NCBI GenBank assembly: GCA_029260135.1
Contig: JAJDDV010000127.1
Coordinates: 1-64,000, forward strand
Direction of reading: 5' to 3'
Source: Phycisphaerae bacterium
GTDB lineage: Bacteria; Planctomycetota; Phycisphaerae; UBA1845
Length of the DNA: 64,000 nt
Made by a program: the position numbers and the translations under genes
Part shown: positions 24,735-34,312 of the stretch, piece after piece
Numbering within the stretch: the stretch's first letter is position 1
How the letters are laid out: every line of letters begins with the position of its first letter
Notes under the pieces: model-generated
Seen by the model: the letters and a program-made list of their open reading frames with translations, nothing else
Database searches by the model: none
What the model was told of the DNA's origin: nothing

Positions 24735-25337
24735 ATGTTTTCGCACATCGACAAGCAGCTCGACGAGTTGACCAAGCAGCTTCCCGAGGGAGGCGAGGGC
24801 TACCTTACGGCCGATCAGGCGGAGTTTCTCTGGGCGTTCATCCGTTTGACCCGGCCAAAAATCGTGGCGGAAACCGGGTTTAATGCGGGACACAGCGCCT
24901 GCGTGATCATGCGCGCGATGGAGACGTACGGCGGCGGCGTACTGCTTTCATACGACATCGGCCAACACGACGTCATGCAGAAGGGCGCGGAGATCGTCAA
25001 GTCGCGTTACGAAAACTTCCACCTGGTACAGGGCGACACGAAGCAGACCCTGGCAACAAGCTTGGCCTTGACGCTCAGCTCGAACAACGACGCCACGCTG
25101 GACCTGGCCATCGTCGACGGCGGGCACGACGTCGAAACCGCCCGACACGATCTCATGGTGCTGGAGAGCGTACTCAAACCGGGTGGGTATCTCTGGCTCG
25201 ACGATTTCGAGAATGCCAACTGCATCGCGGTCGGCGTCAATCTCGTCGGCCGAGAGTTCGCCGCCAGTCGAAAACACTGCCTGCGCTTCCGCACCAGCGA
25301 CAACCGCGGCATGATGATCTACCAGAAGGGATTCTGA
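24735..25337 (+). CDS. Class I SAM-dependent methyltransferase
   Basis: A 200-residue enzyme of the Rossmann methyltransferase type related to O-methyltransferases (Methyltransf_24-like). SAM motif I is VAETGFNAGHSACVIMRAM, motif II lies in VLLSYDIGQHDV, and LDLAIVDGGHDVETARHDLM followed by LKPGGYLWLDDFEN matches the family's motif IV/V region with metal-binding-type Asp residues. The substrate cannot be told. The start is ATG at 24735 after AAAGGAGCG. It is probably a single gene; the nearest downstream signal is a terminator that belongs to gdhA on the other strand. Confidence 0.85.
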   Translation: MFSHIDKQLDELTKQLPEGGEGYLTADQAEFLWAFIRLTRPKIVAETGFNAGHSACVIMRAMETYGGGVLLSYDIGQHDVMQKGAEIVKSRYENFHLVQGDTKQTLATSLALTLSSNNDATLDLAIVDGGHDVETARHDLMVLESVLKPGGYLWLDDFENANCIAVGVNLVGREFAASRKHCLRFRTSDNRGMMIYQKGF

Positions 25338-25441
25338 AACGACCGCGCAGGGCGCTGCGTCCGCTACGGCATCCTCGCCACCGCCACCTAGCTACGGCCG
25401 TCATGGCAATCGCCGCCCGGCCCCACAACATCATCCCGCGG

Positions 25442-25475
25442 AAAAAAAAGCACGGGCGAATGAACCGCCCGTGCT
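25442..25475 (-). terminator. Rho-independent terminator of gdhA
   Basis: On the minus strand a perfect 9-10 bp GC-rich stem (25450-25458 with 25466-25474, loop of seven) is followed by eight T residues (25449-25442). It lies about 65 bases after the glutamate dehydrogenase stop, a textbook intrinsic terminator. Confidence 0.92.
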
Positions 25476-25537
25476 CTGTGCAAACAACTCAATCTAGCTT
25501 CTGCTGCGACGACACCACCGTGTCGCTACGGTCTCCT

Positions 25538-26788
25538 TCATACCCAGCCGCGGATCTTACAGGCGTCAGCCACACGCTGGACGGAAACCATGTAGGCACA
25601 CAGACGATTGTGCGCTTTGATCTTCTTGCTCATCTCGTGGACCGCGTGGAAGGCGTCGGTCATCTTGCGGTCAAGCTGTTGATAGACGTCGTCGAGCGTC
25701 CAGTAGTAGTTGTACGTATTCTGGACCTGCTCGAAATACGACACCGTCACGCCTCCCGCATTCGCCAGGAAGTCCGGAATCACATAGACGCCCTTCTCGT
25801 GCAGAATCTTGTCCGCCTCGGGCGTGGTGGGACCGTTGGCCAATTCGCAAGAGATCTTGGCCTTGATGTTCGGAGCGTTCTTCGAAGTGATCACACCCTC
25901 CAGCGCCGACGGATAGAGCACGTCGCACTGGAGCTCGAGCAGCGCCTCGTTGGTGATCGGCTCGCTTCCCGGGAAGTCCTTGACGCCGCCGGTCTCGAGT
26001 TTGTGCCGCACCAGCGCCTGCGGATCCATACCATTCTTGTTGATGACGCCACCGCGCGAGTCGCTCGCGGCGATCAGCGTGCCACCGCCGAGAATCTCCG
26101 GATGCAGCGTCGCGGCGAACTGACCCGCGTTGCCGAATCCCTGGATCGCGTAGGTGGCCTTGGCAACATCGACGTTGAGGATCTTGCCGGCCTCGCGAAC
26201 GCAGTAGACACCGCCGCGAGCCGTGGCATCGCCTCGACCCTGCGAGCCGCCGATCTCCAGCGGCTTGCCGGTGATCATGCCGGGGTGTGATTCACCCGCC
26301 ATGGCCTCGTACTCGTCCATCATCCACGCCATGATCTGCGGCGTCGTGTAGACGTCGGGGGCGGGGACATCGCGATGGACGCCGAGCTCCTTACCAACGG
26401 CGCGGATGTACGTTCGGGCCAGACGCTCCTTCTCGGAATCGGACAGCTCTTTCGGGTTGCAGGTGACGCCGCCCTTGCCGCCACCGAGCGGAATATCGAC
26501 CACGGCCGTCTTCCACGTCATCCATGCCGCCAGCGCTCGGACCGTGTCGATCGTCTCCTCGGGGTGCCACCGCAACCCACCCTTGGTCGGACCCCGGGCC
26601 GCGTTGTACTGCACGCGATAGCCTTTGAAGACCTTCGTCGTGCCGTTGTCCATCCTCACCGGCAGCAGTACGTGGTACTCCTTCATGGGCCAGCGAAGCA
26701 GCTCGTGCGTTGCCGCATCGAGCCCCAGCTTCTCAGCCGCTTCGTCAAGCTGCTGCTGCGCAATCGAAAAGGGGTTGAGTTTCGCCAT
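25538..26788 (-). CDS. gdhA: Glutamate dehydrogenase (Glu/Leu/Phe/Val family)
   Basis: Oxidative deaminase/aminating enzyme that links glutamate and 2-oxoglutarate with NAD(P). It has 416 residues, the usual size for the hexameric NAD-type enzyme. It carries the catalytic region [12 protein letters not shown], then [20 protein letters not shown] and [20 protein letters not shown]; the Rossmann fingerprint is [12 protein letters not shown], with SDSRGG after the second strand. It is monocistronic, with its own intrinsic terminator and a 244-base leader region shared with the preceding M28 peptidase end. Confidence 0.93.
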   Translation of the reverse strand: MAKLNPFSIAQQQLDEAAEKLGLDAATHELLRWPMKEYHVLLPVRMDNGTTKVFKGYRVQYNAARGPTKGGLRWHPEETIDTVRALAAWMTWKTAVVDIPLGGGKGGVTCNPKELSDSEKERLARTYIRAVGKELGVHRDVPAPDVYTTPQIMAWMMDEYEAMAGESHPGMITGKPLEIGGSQGRGDATARGGVYCVREAGKILNVDVAKATYAIQGFGNAGQFAATLHPEILGGGTLIAASDSRGGVINKNGMDPQALVRHKLETGGVKDFPGSEPITNEALLELQCDVLYPSALEGVITSKNAPNIKAKISCELANGPTTPEADKILHEKGVYVIPDFLANAGGVTVSYFEQVQNTYNYYWTLDDVYQQLDRKMTDAFHAVHEMSKKIKAHNRLCAYMVSVQRVADACKIRGWV

Positions 26789-27032
26789 CGTTCAAAAGCT
26801 CCTTTGGTCAATCTCGCTCGCACCGGCCGAGCCGGCGAGCGTCGTCACCAGGGCGGGCAACGCCTGCGGCCTCGCCACCCCGGGCGAGCCATCCGCCAGC
26901 ATCGAGTTTGACTGCAAACAGTGTGCCAAAGCCCCCTCCATCACCTGAAAACCGACGAAAGACGCAGCCTGGCAAATGACTTCTCTGTGAGCAGAGCAAC
27001 CAAGCCCCCGCCGCATCCAACGCCGAAACGCC

Positions 27033-28517
27033 CTACGGACTCGGCGACCCACCGAACCGTTCCGGCATATCCGCCAGAATGTAGGCCACCGTCGCCATCA
27101 TCGCCACATTCCGCGAAAGCTCCTCCCGATCGACCTTGTCGATCGTGTCCGCGTGCGTGTGGTGGTAGTCGAAATAGCGCGACCCTTCGACGCGGTGCCC
27201 CATCAGAATCACGCCCGCCTTGCGCATCGGGCTGATATCCGGTCCGCCGCCGCCGATTCTAGCCGTCAACTCCCCCATTTCCGGGGGAAACAACCCCATG
27301 ATCTCTTCCAACTGGGCGGCGGCCACCGCCTCCCGGTCCTTCTCGGTGCAGCTGATCCCGTATCCCAGCGGCTTGAAAACCCCGCTATCCGACTCGATCG
27401 CCGCCACATGCCGACCCAACTCGCCGGCGTGCTGCGCCGCATAGGCCTTGCCGCCAGCCAGCCCGTTCTCCTCGTTGGTCCAGAGCACGACCCGGATGGT
27501 CCGCCGGGGGATCAGATTCAGCTTCCGCAGGACATGCATCGCTTCCATGGCGATGACGCAGCCTCCGGCATCGTCGTGAGCGCCGTGTCCCACATCCCAT
27601 GAGTCGATATGCCCACCGATGACCACAACCTCCTCGGGGTGCGTGCTCCCGCGAAGCTCGCCGATCACGTTGGCCGACACCGCGTCCGGAAGCGACTTCG
27701 CCTCCATCTTCATATTGACCACCACGGGGATCCCGAGCGACTGCAGCCGGGCGATCGTCTCCGTATCCTCGATCGTCAACGCCGCCGCCGGGACCCTCGT
27801 CGGTGCATCGCCATATTGCATGCCACCCGTGTGCGGCGTGTGCAGACTCGACGCCGTCACCGACCGAATCAGCGAACCGACCGCCCCGCGCTCGGCCGCC
27901 ATCCGGGCGCCGTGGACACGGTAACGAACCGCTGTGCCATATCCCGAACCCCTTCGCGGATCATACGGGGGCATCGCACGGTTGAAGAGCACGATCTTGC
28001 CACGGACGCCCTCCCCCAACGCCTCGAGTTCCTCCTCGTCGGCGACCACGACAACCGGCGCCGTAATCCCCTCCGGAGGCGTCCCCACCGAATCGCCCAA
28101 CCCGAGCACGTTCAGCTTCTGCACGCGAGGCTCGAGCATCGTCACCGACTCGTCACCGCGGACCCAATGCCTCACCATGACGTTCTCGCGGCCGACGTTC
28201 ACCTGACCGTCGGACTTCATCGTCGCCATCGCCCAGTCGATCGCCTTTTCCAGTCCGATCGAACCGCTGAGACGATGACCGATGCCGACACACAACTCCT
28301 CCAGGCGGTCGTACGCTTGATTCTCAGCAAGAATCGCGCGAGTAATTCGTTCGGCCGTTTCGCGATAGCGAGTCGAAATAGACGGCGTCGGCAAGGTCGA
28401 CGCAACCTCGACGTGTGAACCGCGCTGACTCTGCTGCGGCATGCTCGCGCAACCCGGCAACAGGCACGCAGACACGCTGACCAACAGCCTTAACCAAATC
28501 ATCTGTCGTGCAGGCAT
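27033..28517 (-). CDS. M28 family metallopeptidase, lipoprotein
   Basis: A 494-residue zinc peptidase of the carboxypeptidase Q/aminopeptidase type. The N-terminus is a lipoprotein signal (LLVSVSACLLPGC). A PA-like domain occupies about residues 130-270. The catalytic domain shows metal ligands in VVIGGHIDSWDVGHGAHDDA and the general-base region WTNEENGLAGGKAY, then ESDSG and a final ligand in DYHHTHADTIDKVD, so all the expected residues are present. It probably acts on peptides at the cell envelope. The ATG at 28515-28517 follows GGGGGCGAGG; a TTG upstream is in frame. Confidence 0.88.
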   Translation of the reverse strand: MPARQMIWLRLLVSVSACLLPGCASMPQQSQRGSHVEVASTLPTPSISTRYRETAERITRAILAENQAYDRLEELCVGIGHRLSGSIGLEKAIDWAMATMKSDGQVNVGRENVMVRHWVRGDESVTMLEPRVQKLNVLGLGDSVGTPPEGITAPVVVVADEEELEALGEGVRGKIVLFNRAMPPYDPRRGSGYGTAVRYRVHGARMAAERGAVGSLIRSVTASSLHTPHTGGMQYGDAPTRVPAAALTIEDTETIARLQSLGIPVVVNMKMEAKSLPDAVSANVIGELRGSTHPEEVVVIGGHIDSWDVGHGAHDDAGGCVIAMEAMHVLRKLNLIPRRTIRVVLWTNEENGLAGGKAYAAQHAGELGRHVAAIESDSGVFKPLGYGISCTEKDREAVAAAQLEEIMGLFPPEMGELTARIGGGGPDISPMRKAGVILMGHRVEGSRYFDYHHTHADTIDKVDREELSRNVAMMATVAYILADMPERFGGSPSP

Positions 28518-28803
28518 AATCCTCGCCCCCAAGTGAAATTCCCCTCATCCGTGATGGATAACGTCTCCGGACCCGCCGGAAGGCGGGCGTCCAGCCTGAG
28601 CACAAGGATTGTACCGATCCGAGTAGCCCGGCACCAGTTCCCGGACGCGTGAGCGCCCCGATGAACTACGGGCAAAGTAACGGGGCAATCGAACCGATAA
28701 GCCCACACTGTCTTGCGGGCATCGCGCCCGGTGTCTACGATGGACCCGTTGTTGTCAGCCACGACACCCTGCCCTGTGGGTATTCGGGAACGGATCAATC
28801 ATC

Positions 28804-31074
28804 TTGAACTGCGGTAGAATCCAACGTGCGGCACCCAGCGACGGTACGCCCGTGGGGAACCAAAATCCCCGACAGCGCCTGTGCAGCCACACGTTCTTCC
28901 TCGCAAGACTGGCTCTTCCGGCCGCAGTGGTCATCCTGGCTTGGCCTGACACCGCACACGCCTACATCGGACCCGGCGCCGGCTTCGCCGTCGGCACCAG
29001 CCTGCTGGCAGTCTTCCTCGCTTTCTTCTCCGGACTGGTGGCGATCGTCCTCTGGCCGTTCCGCTGGACGATCCGGGCGATCCGCGGTCGCCGAGCCCAC
29101 GCCAACGCTCGGATCAAGCGCTTTGTCGTCCTCGGCCTCGACGGCATGGAACCTACCCTGGCCGAGAAGTACATGGCCGAGGGCAAGATGCCGAACCTCT
29201 CGCGCCTCAAAGAGGAAGGTACCTTCTCGCGACTTGGCACGACCCTGCCGCCGCTCTCGCCCGTCGCATGGTCCACCTTTCTGACCGGGTGCAACCCTGG
29301 CAAGCACAATACGTTCGACTTTCTCACGCGCGACAAACGAAGCTACCAGCCGCTTCTATCGTCGGTGCGCATTCGCGGTTCGTCACGAACGCTCAAGCTC
29401 GGTCCCTACCGAATCCCGATCGGAAAACCCGACATCCGTTTGCTCCGCCGCGGAAAACCGTTCTGGAACATCCTCGGTGAGCACGGCATCTTCAGCGGCA
29501 TTGTGCGCGTCCCCATCACGTTCCCGCCGGAGAAGTTCAACGGTGTACTGCTCTCCGCCATGTGCGTCCCCGACATCCGTGGCACGCAGGGCACCTTCTC
29601 CTACTATACCACACGCGACGAACACGACGACTACATCAGTGGACAGGCCATTCGCGTCCAGCGCCAGGGTGACGTCATCCAATCCCACCTGATCGGCCCC
29701 GAAAACTCGATCAAAGAAGGCGCCGGTGCCATGCAGTGTCCCTTCCAGGTCACGGTCACCGGCGAGGGTCGCGCGCGACTGCAAGTCAGCGGTGAGACCT
29801 ACGAACTCAAAGCGGGCGGCTACACGCCATGGGTCCGCGTGACGTTCAAAGCCGGCCCGGGTGTCAAAGTCCGGGGAATCTGCGAGTTCCTCCTGCTCCG
29901 AACCGAACCCGACTTCGAACTCTACGTCACGCCGATCCAGATCGACCCGAACAAACCGGCCATGCCGATCTCTCATCCACCCGTCTACGCCACCTATCTC
30001 GCCAAGTCGCAGGGGCTCTACGCCACGCTCGGGCTCGCCGAGGACACCTGGGCACTCAACGCCAAGATCCTCGGCGATGACGGTTTCCTGCACCAATGCC
30101 TCGAGGCGGATGAAGAACGCGAAACCATGTTCTTCGATACACTGGAAAAAGTGCGCAGAGGAACCGTCGTCTGCGTCTTCGACGGAACCGATCGCATCCA
30201 ACACATGTTCTGGCGCTACATCGACCCGTCGCACCCCGCCTACAATGGCCAGGCCGAGCAGCAGCACCGAAACGCCATCAACGAACACTACGAGCGGATG
30301 GATGAGCTCGTCGGACGCACCATGAAATCGTGCGACGATGACGACACCGTGCTCATGGTCGTCTCCGATCACGGCTTCAATTCGTTCCGAAGAGGCCTCG
30401 ACGTCAACGTCTGGCTCGAGCAGAACGGATACCTCACGCTCAAACCCGACGGACGCGGAAAGAAGTACCTGGCCGGCGTCGATTGGTCCCAGACCAAGGC
30501 CTTCTGCCTCGGCCTCGCCGGCATCTGGCTTAACGTCAAAGGCCGTGAAGCCCATGGCATCGTCGAACCCGCTGATGCCGACGCCCTGAGAAACGAAATC
30601 TGCGAGAAGCTCACCGGCCTGCAAGACGAAGAAGCCGGCGAGCTCGCCGTGAGCCGCGCCTTCAACGCCCACCGCACGTATCAAGGCCCCTACGCCGCCG
30701 AAGCCCCGGACATCATCATCGGATACAACAGAGGATACCGGGCGTCGTGGGAAGCCGCCGTCGGACAACCGACGGACGCACTCTTTCACGATAACACCCG
30801 AGCCTGGAGCGGTGATCACTGCATCGACCCCAAACTCGTGCCCGGCGTGCTCTTCTGTAACCGAAAGATCGATACGCCGAATCCACGCCTGATGGACCTC
30901 GGCGCCACCGCCCTCGAGCTGTTCGGCGTGCCCGTGCCCCCGAACATGGACGGAAAACCGCTACGCCTCGCCGATCCCGACGGAACCTTCCCCACCAACG
31001 GCCGCGCAAGAGAGGCCAAGACCTCCGACGCCGGTGAACCGCTTCACAAAGAACAACTGGCAGCTACATCATGA
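28804..31074 (+). CDS. Alkaline-phosphatase-superfamily phosphodiesterase, membrane-anchored
   Basis: Type I phosphodiesterase/nucleotide pyrophosphatase family protein, 756 residues if the TTG at 28804 is used (no ATG precedes the conserved part, so the start is uncertain). A signal-like helix is followed by AYIGPGAGFAVGT and another membrane helix (about 60-85). The catalytic domain begins FVVLGLDGMEPTLAEKYMAE. The Ser in PPLSPVAWSTFLTG aligns with the nucleophile, and metal-site residues appear in VVSDHGFNSF and SGDHCID. The active site should face outside. The substrate is unknown. It overlaps the next gene by four bases (ATGA) and is co-translated with it. Confidence 0.82.
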   Translation: MNCGRIQRAAPSDGTPVGNQNPRQRLCSHTFFLARLALPAAVVILAWPDTAHAYIGPGAGFAVGTSLLAVFLAFFSGLVAIVLWPFRWTIRAIRGRRAHANARIKRFVVLGLDGMEPTLAEKYMAEGKMPNLSRLKEEGTFSRLGTTLPPLSPVAWSTFLTGCNPGKHNTFDFLTRDKRSYQPLLSSVRIRGSSRTLKLGPYRIPIGKPDIRLLRRGKPFWNILGEHGIFSGIVRVPITFPPEKFNGVLLSAMCVPDIRGTQGTFSYYTTRDEHDDYISGQAIRVQRQGDVIQSHLIGPENSIKEGAGAMQCPFQVTVTGEGRARLQVSGETYELKAGGYTPWVRVTFKAGPGVKVRGICEFLLLRTEPDFELYVTPIQIDPNKPAMPISHPPVYATYLAKSQGLYATLGLAEDTWALNAKILGDDGFLHQCLEADEERETMFFDTLEKVRRGTVVCVFDGTDRIQHMFWRYIDPSHPAYNGQAEQQHRNAINEHYERMDELVGRTMKSCDDDDTVLMVVSDHGFNSFRRGLDVNVWLEQNGYLTLKPDGRGKKYLAGVDWSQTKAFCLGLAGIWLNVKGREAHGIVEPADADALRNEICEKLTGLQDEEAGELAVSRAFNAHRTYQGPYAAEAPDIIIGYNRGYRASWEAAVGQPTDALFHDNTRAWSGDHCIDPKLVPGVLFCNRKIDTPNPRLMDLGATALELFGVPVPPNMDGKPLRLADPDGTFPTNGRAREAKTSDAGEPLHKEQLAATS

Positions 31075-33116
31075 AACCGCTCCAAGCGCTGACCACGATC
31101 ATGCTTTCACTCACCGCGATCATCATCGCCGGGTCCGCGGTCTCCTGTCGCCCGGATGAGGTTGACCGGTACCCGAAGGTCGTCGTCCTCGGATTCGACG
31201 GCATGGACCCCAAGCTCTGCGAACGCATGATGGACGCGGGGAAACTCCCCAACCTCGACAAGCTCCGTAAGACCGGTGGATTCAAACCGCTCGGAACCAC
31301 CATGCCGCCGCAAAGCCCCGTCGCCTGGGCCAGCTTCATCACCGGTGCAAACCCCGGCGGACACGGCATCTTCGACTTCATCCACCGTAATCCCGAAGAA
31401 CAATGCATGCCCTTTTACGCCGCCGCCGAAACCGTACCCAGCGACGACGGATGGGAAGTGGGCGAACACCGAATCCCCCTGACCTTCTGGCCGTTCCAAC
31501 ACAATCCCACGCAGACGCTCCTGCGCCGAGGGGGCACACCTTTCTGGGATTACCTCGACCAGGCCGGCATTCCCGTGTGGATCTACGACATCCCCGCCAA
31601 CTACCCACCGAGCAAATCCGAGCACGGACACATGCACTGCCTGGCCGGCATGGGCGTACCCGACCTGCTCGGCGGATACGGAACGTACCAGTTCTTCTCG
31701 ACCGACACCCCCTCCTTGAAGAGAGAACCGGGCGGCGTACGAAAACCACTCATCTTCATCAACGATACCGCGATCGCCACGCTCACGGGACCCGAGAACA
31801 GCTACCTCCTCAAACCGGCCAGCACAGAGGTTCGCCTCCAGATTCACCGCCACCCCACCGACCGATCCGCTCGCATCGAATTCCAGGGAAACACCGTCGT
31901 TCTCAAAGAAGGCGAATGGAGCAAGTGGCAGAAACTCTCGTTCGAACTCGAGATGCCCTCCTTCCTGCCCAACGAAGACGTCAGTGGTATCTGCCGGCTC
32001 TTCCTCCAACAGGTACGTCCTGAACTGCGACTCTACGTCACGCCGATCAACATCGATCCCTCCGACCCGGGCGAACAAAACATCACCGAACCACCCGAGT
32101 TCATCACCGACATCGCCGACGAACTCGGCCTCTTCTACACCGCCGGATTCCAGGAAGACCACAAGGCCCTGTCCAACAAGCTCTTCACCGACACCGACTA
32201 TCACAGCCAGGCCGACTACGTGCTCAAAGAGCGCCTGACCCTGCGCAACTACGCGCTCGACCACTACGACGGCGGCCTGCTCTTCTTCTACTTCTCCAGC
32301 ACCGATCTTCAGGCCCACATGTTCTGGTGGGACTCCGACGAGAAGCATCCCACCCGCCCGCTGGAAGAAGCCAAGAAGTACCACCAGACCGTCGTCGATC
32401 TCTACACCCAAATGGACGACGTCGTCGGCGAAACCGTCGATCGATTCGGCGACGACGCCACCATCCTCGTCATGTCCGACCACGGATTCTGCAACTTCCG
32501 ACGCCAGTTCAACCTCAACACCTGGCTTCGCGACAACGGGTATGTCCAACCGAGCAACTGCAAATCCCTGATCAACCCACGCCGCGGCGCGCTGGTGAAT
32601 TGGGCGGAAACAAAAGCCTACGGCCTCGGACTCAACGGCCTCTATCTGAACATGGTCGGACGCGAACGCGATGGCATCGTCTATCCCCACGAACGCGAAG
32701 CCCTCATCGGAGAATTGACCCAAAAGCTGCTGGCCATCCGTGACCCGCAGAACAACCAGCCCATCATCGCCAAGGTCTATCGCAGCGACGAAATCTACTC
32801 AGGCCCCTTCGTCGCCACCGCGCCGGACTTACTGGTCGGCTACCACCGAGGCTATCGCGCCTCCTGGTCGACAACACTTGGCGACATGGCCCGAAACGTC
32901 ATCAGCGACAACAGCTCGGCCTGGAGCGCCGACCATTGCGTCGCCGCCGATCAGGTCCCCGGCGTGATCTTCAGCAACAAACCCCTACTCAAACGAGAAC
33001 CCGCACTCGTGGATATGGCCCCAACCATACTCGACGCCTACGGCGTGCCACGACCCGACACCATGGAAGGCGCCAGCATTCTGAAATCTGACGCGGTCAC
33101 CCTGCGACCCGACTGA
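31071..33116 (+). CDS. Alkaline-phosphatase-superfamily phosphodiesterase, lipoprotein paralogue
   Basis: A 681-residue paralogue of the preceding gene that lacks its second membrane helix and instead has a lipoprotein signal (IIIAGSAVSC). The catalytic motifs match: VVVLGFDGMDPKLCERMMDA, Ser in PPQSPVAWASFITG, VMSDHGFCNF and SADHCVA. A beta-rich insertion lies between about residues 190 and 340. Both proteins share YRASW and the closing layout, which points to a tandem duplication. Their coupling suggests a pair acting on one extracytoplasmic phosphate- or phosphonate-containing substrate, which I cannot name. Confidence 0.82.
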   Translation: MKPLQALTTIMLSLTAIIIAGSAVSCRPDEVDRYPKVVVLGFDGMDPKLCERMMDAGKLPNLDKLRKTGGFKPLGTTMPPQSPVAWASFITGANPGGHGIFDFIHRNPEEQCMPFYAAAETVPSDDGWEVGEHRIPLTFWPFQHNPTQTLLRRGGTPFWDYLDQAGIPVWIYDIPANYPPSKSEHGHMHCLAGMGVPDLLGGYGTYQFFSTDTPSLKREPGGVRKPLIFINDTAIATLTGPENSYLLKPASTEVRLQIHRHPTDRSARIEFQGNTVVLKEGEWSKWQKLSFELEMPSFLPNEDVSGICRLFLQQVRPELRLYVTPINIDPSDPGEQNITEPPEFITDIADELGLFYTAGFQEDHKALSNKLFTDTDYHSQADYVLKERLTLRNYALDHYDGGLLFFYFSSTDLQAHMFWWDSDEKHPTRPLEEAKKYHQTVVDLYTQMDDVVGETVDRFGDDATILVMSDHGFCNFRRQFNLNTWLRDNGYVQPSNCKSLINPRRGALVNWAETKAYGLGLNGLYLNMVGRERDGIVYPHEREALIGELTQKLLAIRDPQNNQPIIAKVYRSDEIYSGPFVATAPDLLVGYHRGYRASWSTTLGDMARNVISDNSSAWSADHCVAADQVPGVIFSNKPLLKREPALVDMAPTILDAYGVPRPDTMEGASILKSDAVTLRPD

Positions 33117-33130
33117 AAGGAGAACGATTC

Positions 33131-33316
33131 GTGGCAAAGATCAAAATCGACCCGCACCTGTACGATCGGATCAAGAACATATCCGAGAAAGCCGGCTATA
33201 CCTCGCCCGACGAGTTCATCGTCCACGTGCTCGAAAAAGAACTCTCGACCCTCGAATCCGTAGACTCCAACGAGGAAGTCACCGAACGCCTGAAGGGCTT
33301 GGGCTACCTGGAATAA
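33131..33316 (+). CDS. 61-residue protein, ribbon-helix-helix-like start
   Basis: A short protein starting with GTG at 33131 and preceded by AAAGGAG nine bases away, so translation is likely. KIKIDPHLYDRIKNISEKAG and YTSPDEFIVHVLEKELS resemble the strand-helix-helix of ribbon-helix-helix proteins. The tail ERLKGLGYLE resembles the short C-terminal motif that, from memory, ends many sulfatases. It lies 14 bases after the second phosphodiesterase and 39 before the membrane protein, clearly in the same operon. It could be a regulator or an accessory factor of the operon. Confidence 0.6.
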   Translation: MAKIKIDPHLYDRIKNISEKAGYTSPDEFIVHVLEKELSTLESVDSNEEVTERLKGLGYLE

Positions 33317-33355
33317 CCGCCGGACACCCCCAACCAACGCACGGAGAACTGCATC

Positions 33356-34312
33356 GTGGACGCCGTAAACTGGCTGCTGTTGAACGCAGGTGACGCCGTA
33401 CTGGCCACCTGGAGCGCAGTCAAAGTCGGTGCCGCATGGGCGTGGAGCATCGTCGATACGCTCCTCGACCCCCTCCTCTCCGTCGTCCTTGCCTGCCTCA
33501 ACCCACTCTGCACCAAACTCGGCGACCTCGTCTACGCCATACTCAGCCCGTTTCCCATCTGGATCGGACTGACCCTGCTCTCCGTCGCCGCCGGGCTGAT
33601 CGCGCTACTGGCCTTTCGATATACCTCGAACCAAACCGCCATCGGTCGCGCCAAGGACGACATCAAAGCCAACCTCCTCGCACTCAAGCTCTTCAAAGAC
33701 GAACTAGGCGTCACCTTCCGCTGCCAGCTTCGACTGCTCTGGGCCATCGCAAGACTGCAACGCTACATGCTCTTTCCGTTCTTCGTCATGCTCCCGCCGA
33801 TGCTTCTTCTCCTGGCGCAGATGGGCATCCGCCACCAGTGGCGACCGCTTCAGCCCGGCGAACAAACCAACATCGAACTTCGTCTAACCGACGAAGCCCC
33901 AACCACCGACACAACCCCCACCGAACCGATCACCCTCCAGCCGAATCCCGGCCTCGCCGAGATCGTCGGCGTACCCGGCGCCGACCGCACCGTCTGGCGC
34001 ATTACCGCAGGCTCGCCAGGCCGACACATCCTCCAATTCCACCTCGGCGCAGAGAGCATCGAGAAGGAACTCGTCGTCGGTACCGAATTCCAGCGCGTCA
34101 GCGCCATTCGGACCCGACACAACTGGGGCGCCCAACTCCTCCACCCCGCCGAACCGTGCCTCCCAGCCGACGCCACCGTCGCCTCGATCCAAATCCTCTA
34201 CCCCCACGTCGACTCGTGGATCCACGGCGCCAACTGGTGGCTGCTCTCCTTCTTCGTCATCTCCATGGCCACCGCGCTGATCTTCAAACCCCTCTTCAAC
34301 GTGCGCTTCTAA
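33356..34312 (+). CDS. Membrane protein with Oxa1/YidC/EMC3-like layout (tentative)
   Basis: A 318-residue protein starting at GTG 33356. An amphipathic N-terminal part is followed by a membrane helix (about 60-85), a charged helical hairpin on the cytoplasmic side (GRAKDDIKANLLALKLFKDE), a second helix with LFPFFVMLPPMLLLLAQMGI, an outside beta-rich domain of about 110 residues, and a last membrane helix (WWLLSFFVISMATALIFKP). This order resembles DUF106/EMC3/YidC insertases, but I see no definitive motif. It is the last gene of the phosphodiesterase operon. Confidence 0.55.
   Translation: MDAVNWLLLNAGDAVLATWSAVKVGAAWAWSIVDTLLDPLLSVVLACLNPLCTKLGDLVYAILSPFPIWIGLTLLSVAAGLIALLAFRYTSNQTAIGRAKDDIKANLLALKLFKDELGVTFRCQLRLLWAIARLQRYMLFPFFVMLPPMLLLLAQMGIRHQWRPLQPGEQTNIELRLTDEAPTTDTTPTEPITLQPNPGLAEIVGVPGADRTVWRITAGSPGRHILQFHLGAESIEKELVVGTEFQRVSAIRTRHNWGAQLLHPAEPCLPADATVASIQILYPHVDSWIHGANWWLLSFFVISMATALIFKPLFNVRF

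Noticed and set aside
29383-30819. Minus-strand frame of 478 codons opposite the first phosphodiesterase
   Set aside because: Same reason: Glu/Val/Gly/Asp-rich mirror of a real gene without motifs.
31107-32723. Minus-strand frame of 538 codons opposite the second phosphodiesterase
   Set aside because: Antisense shadow: no recognisable domain, and the plus-strand protein has full catalytic motifs over the same bases.
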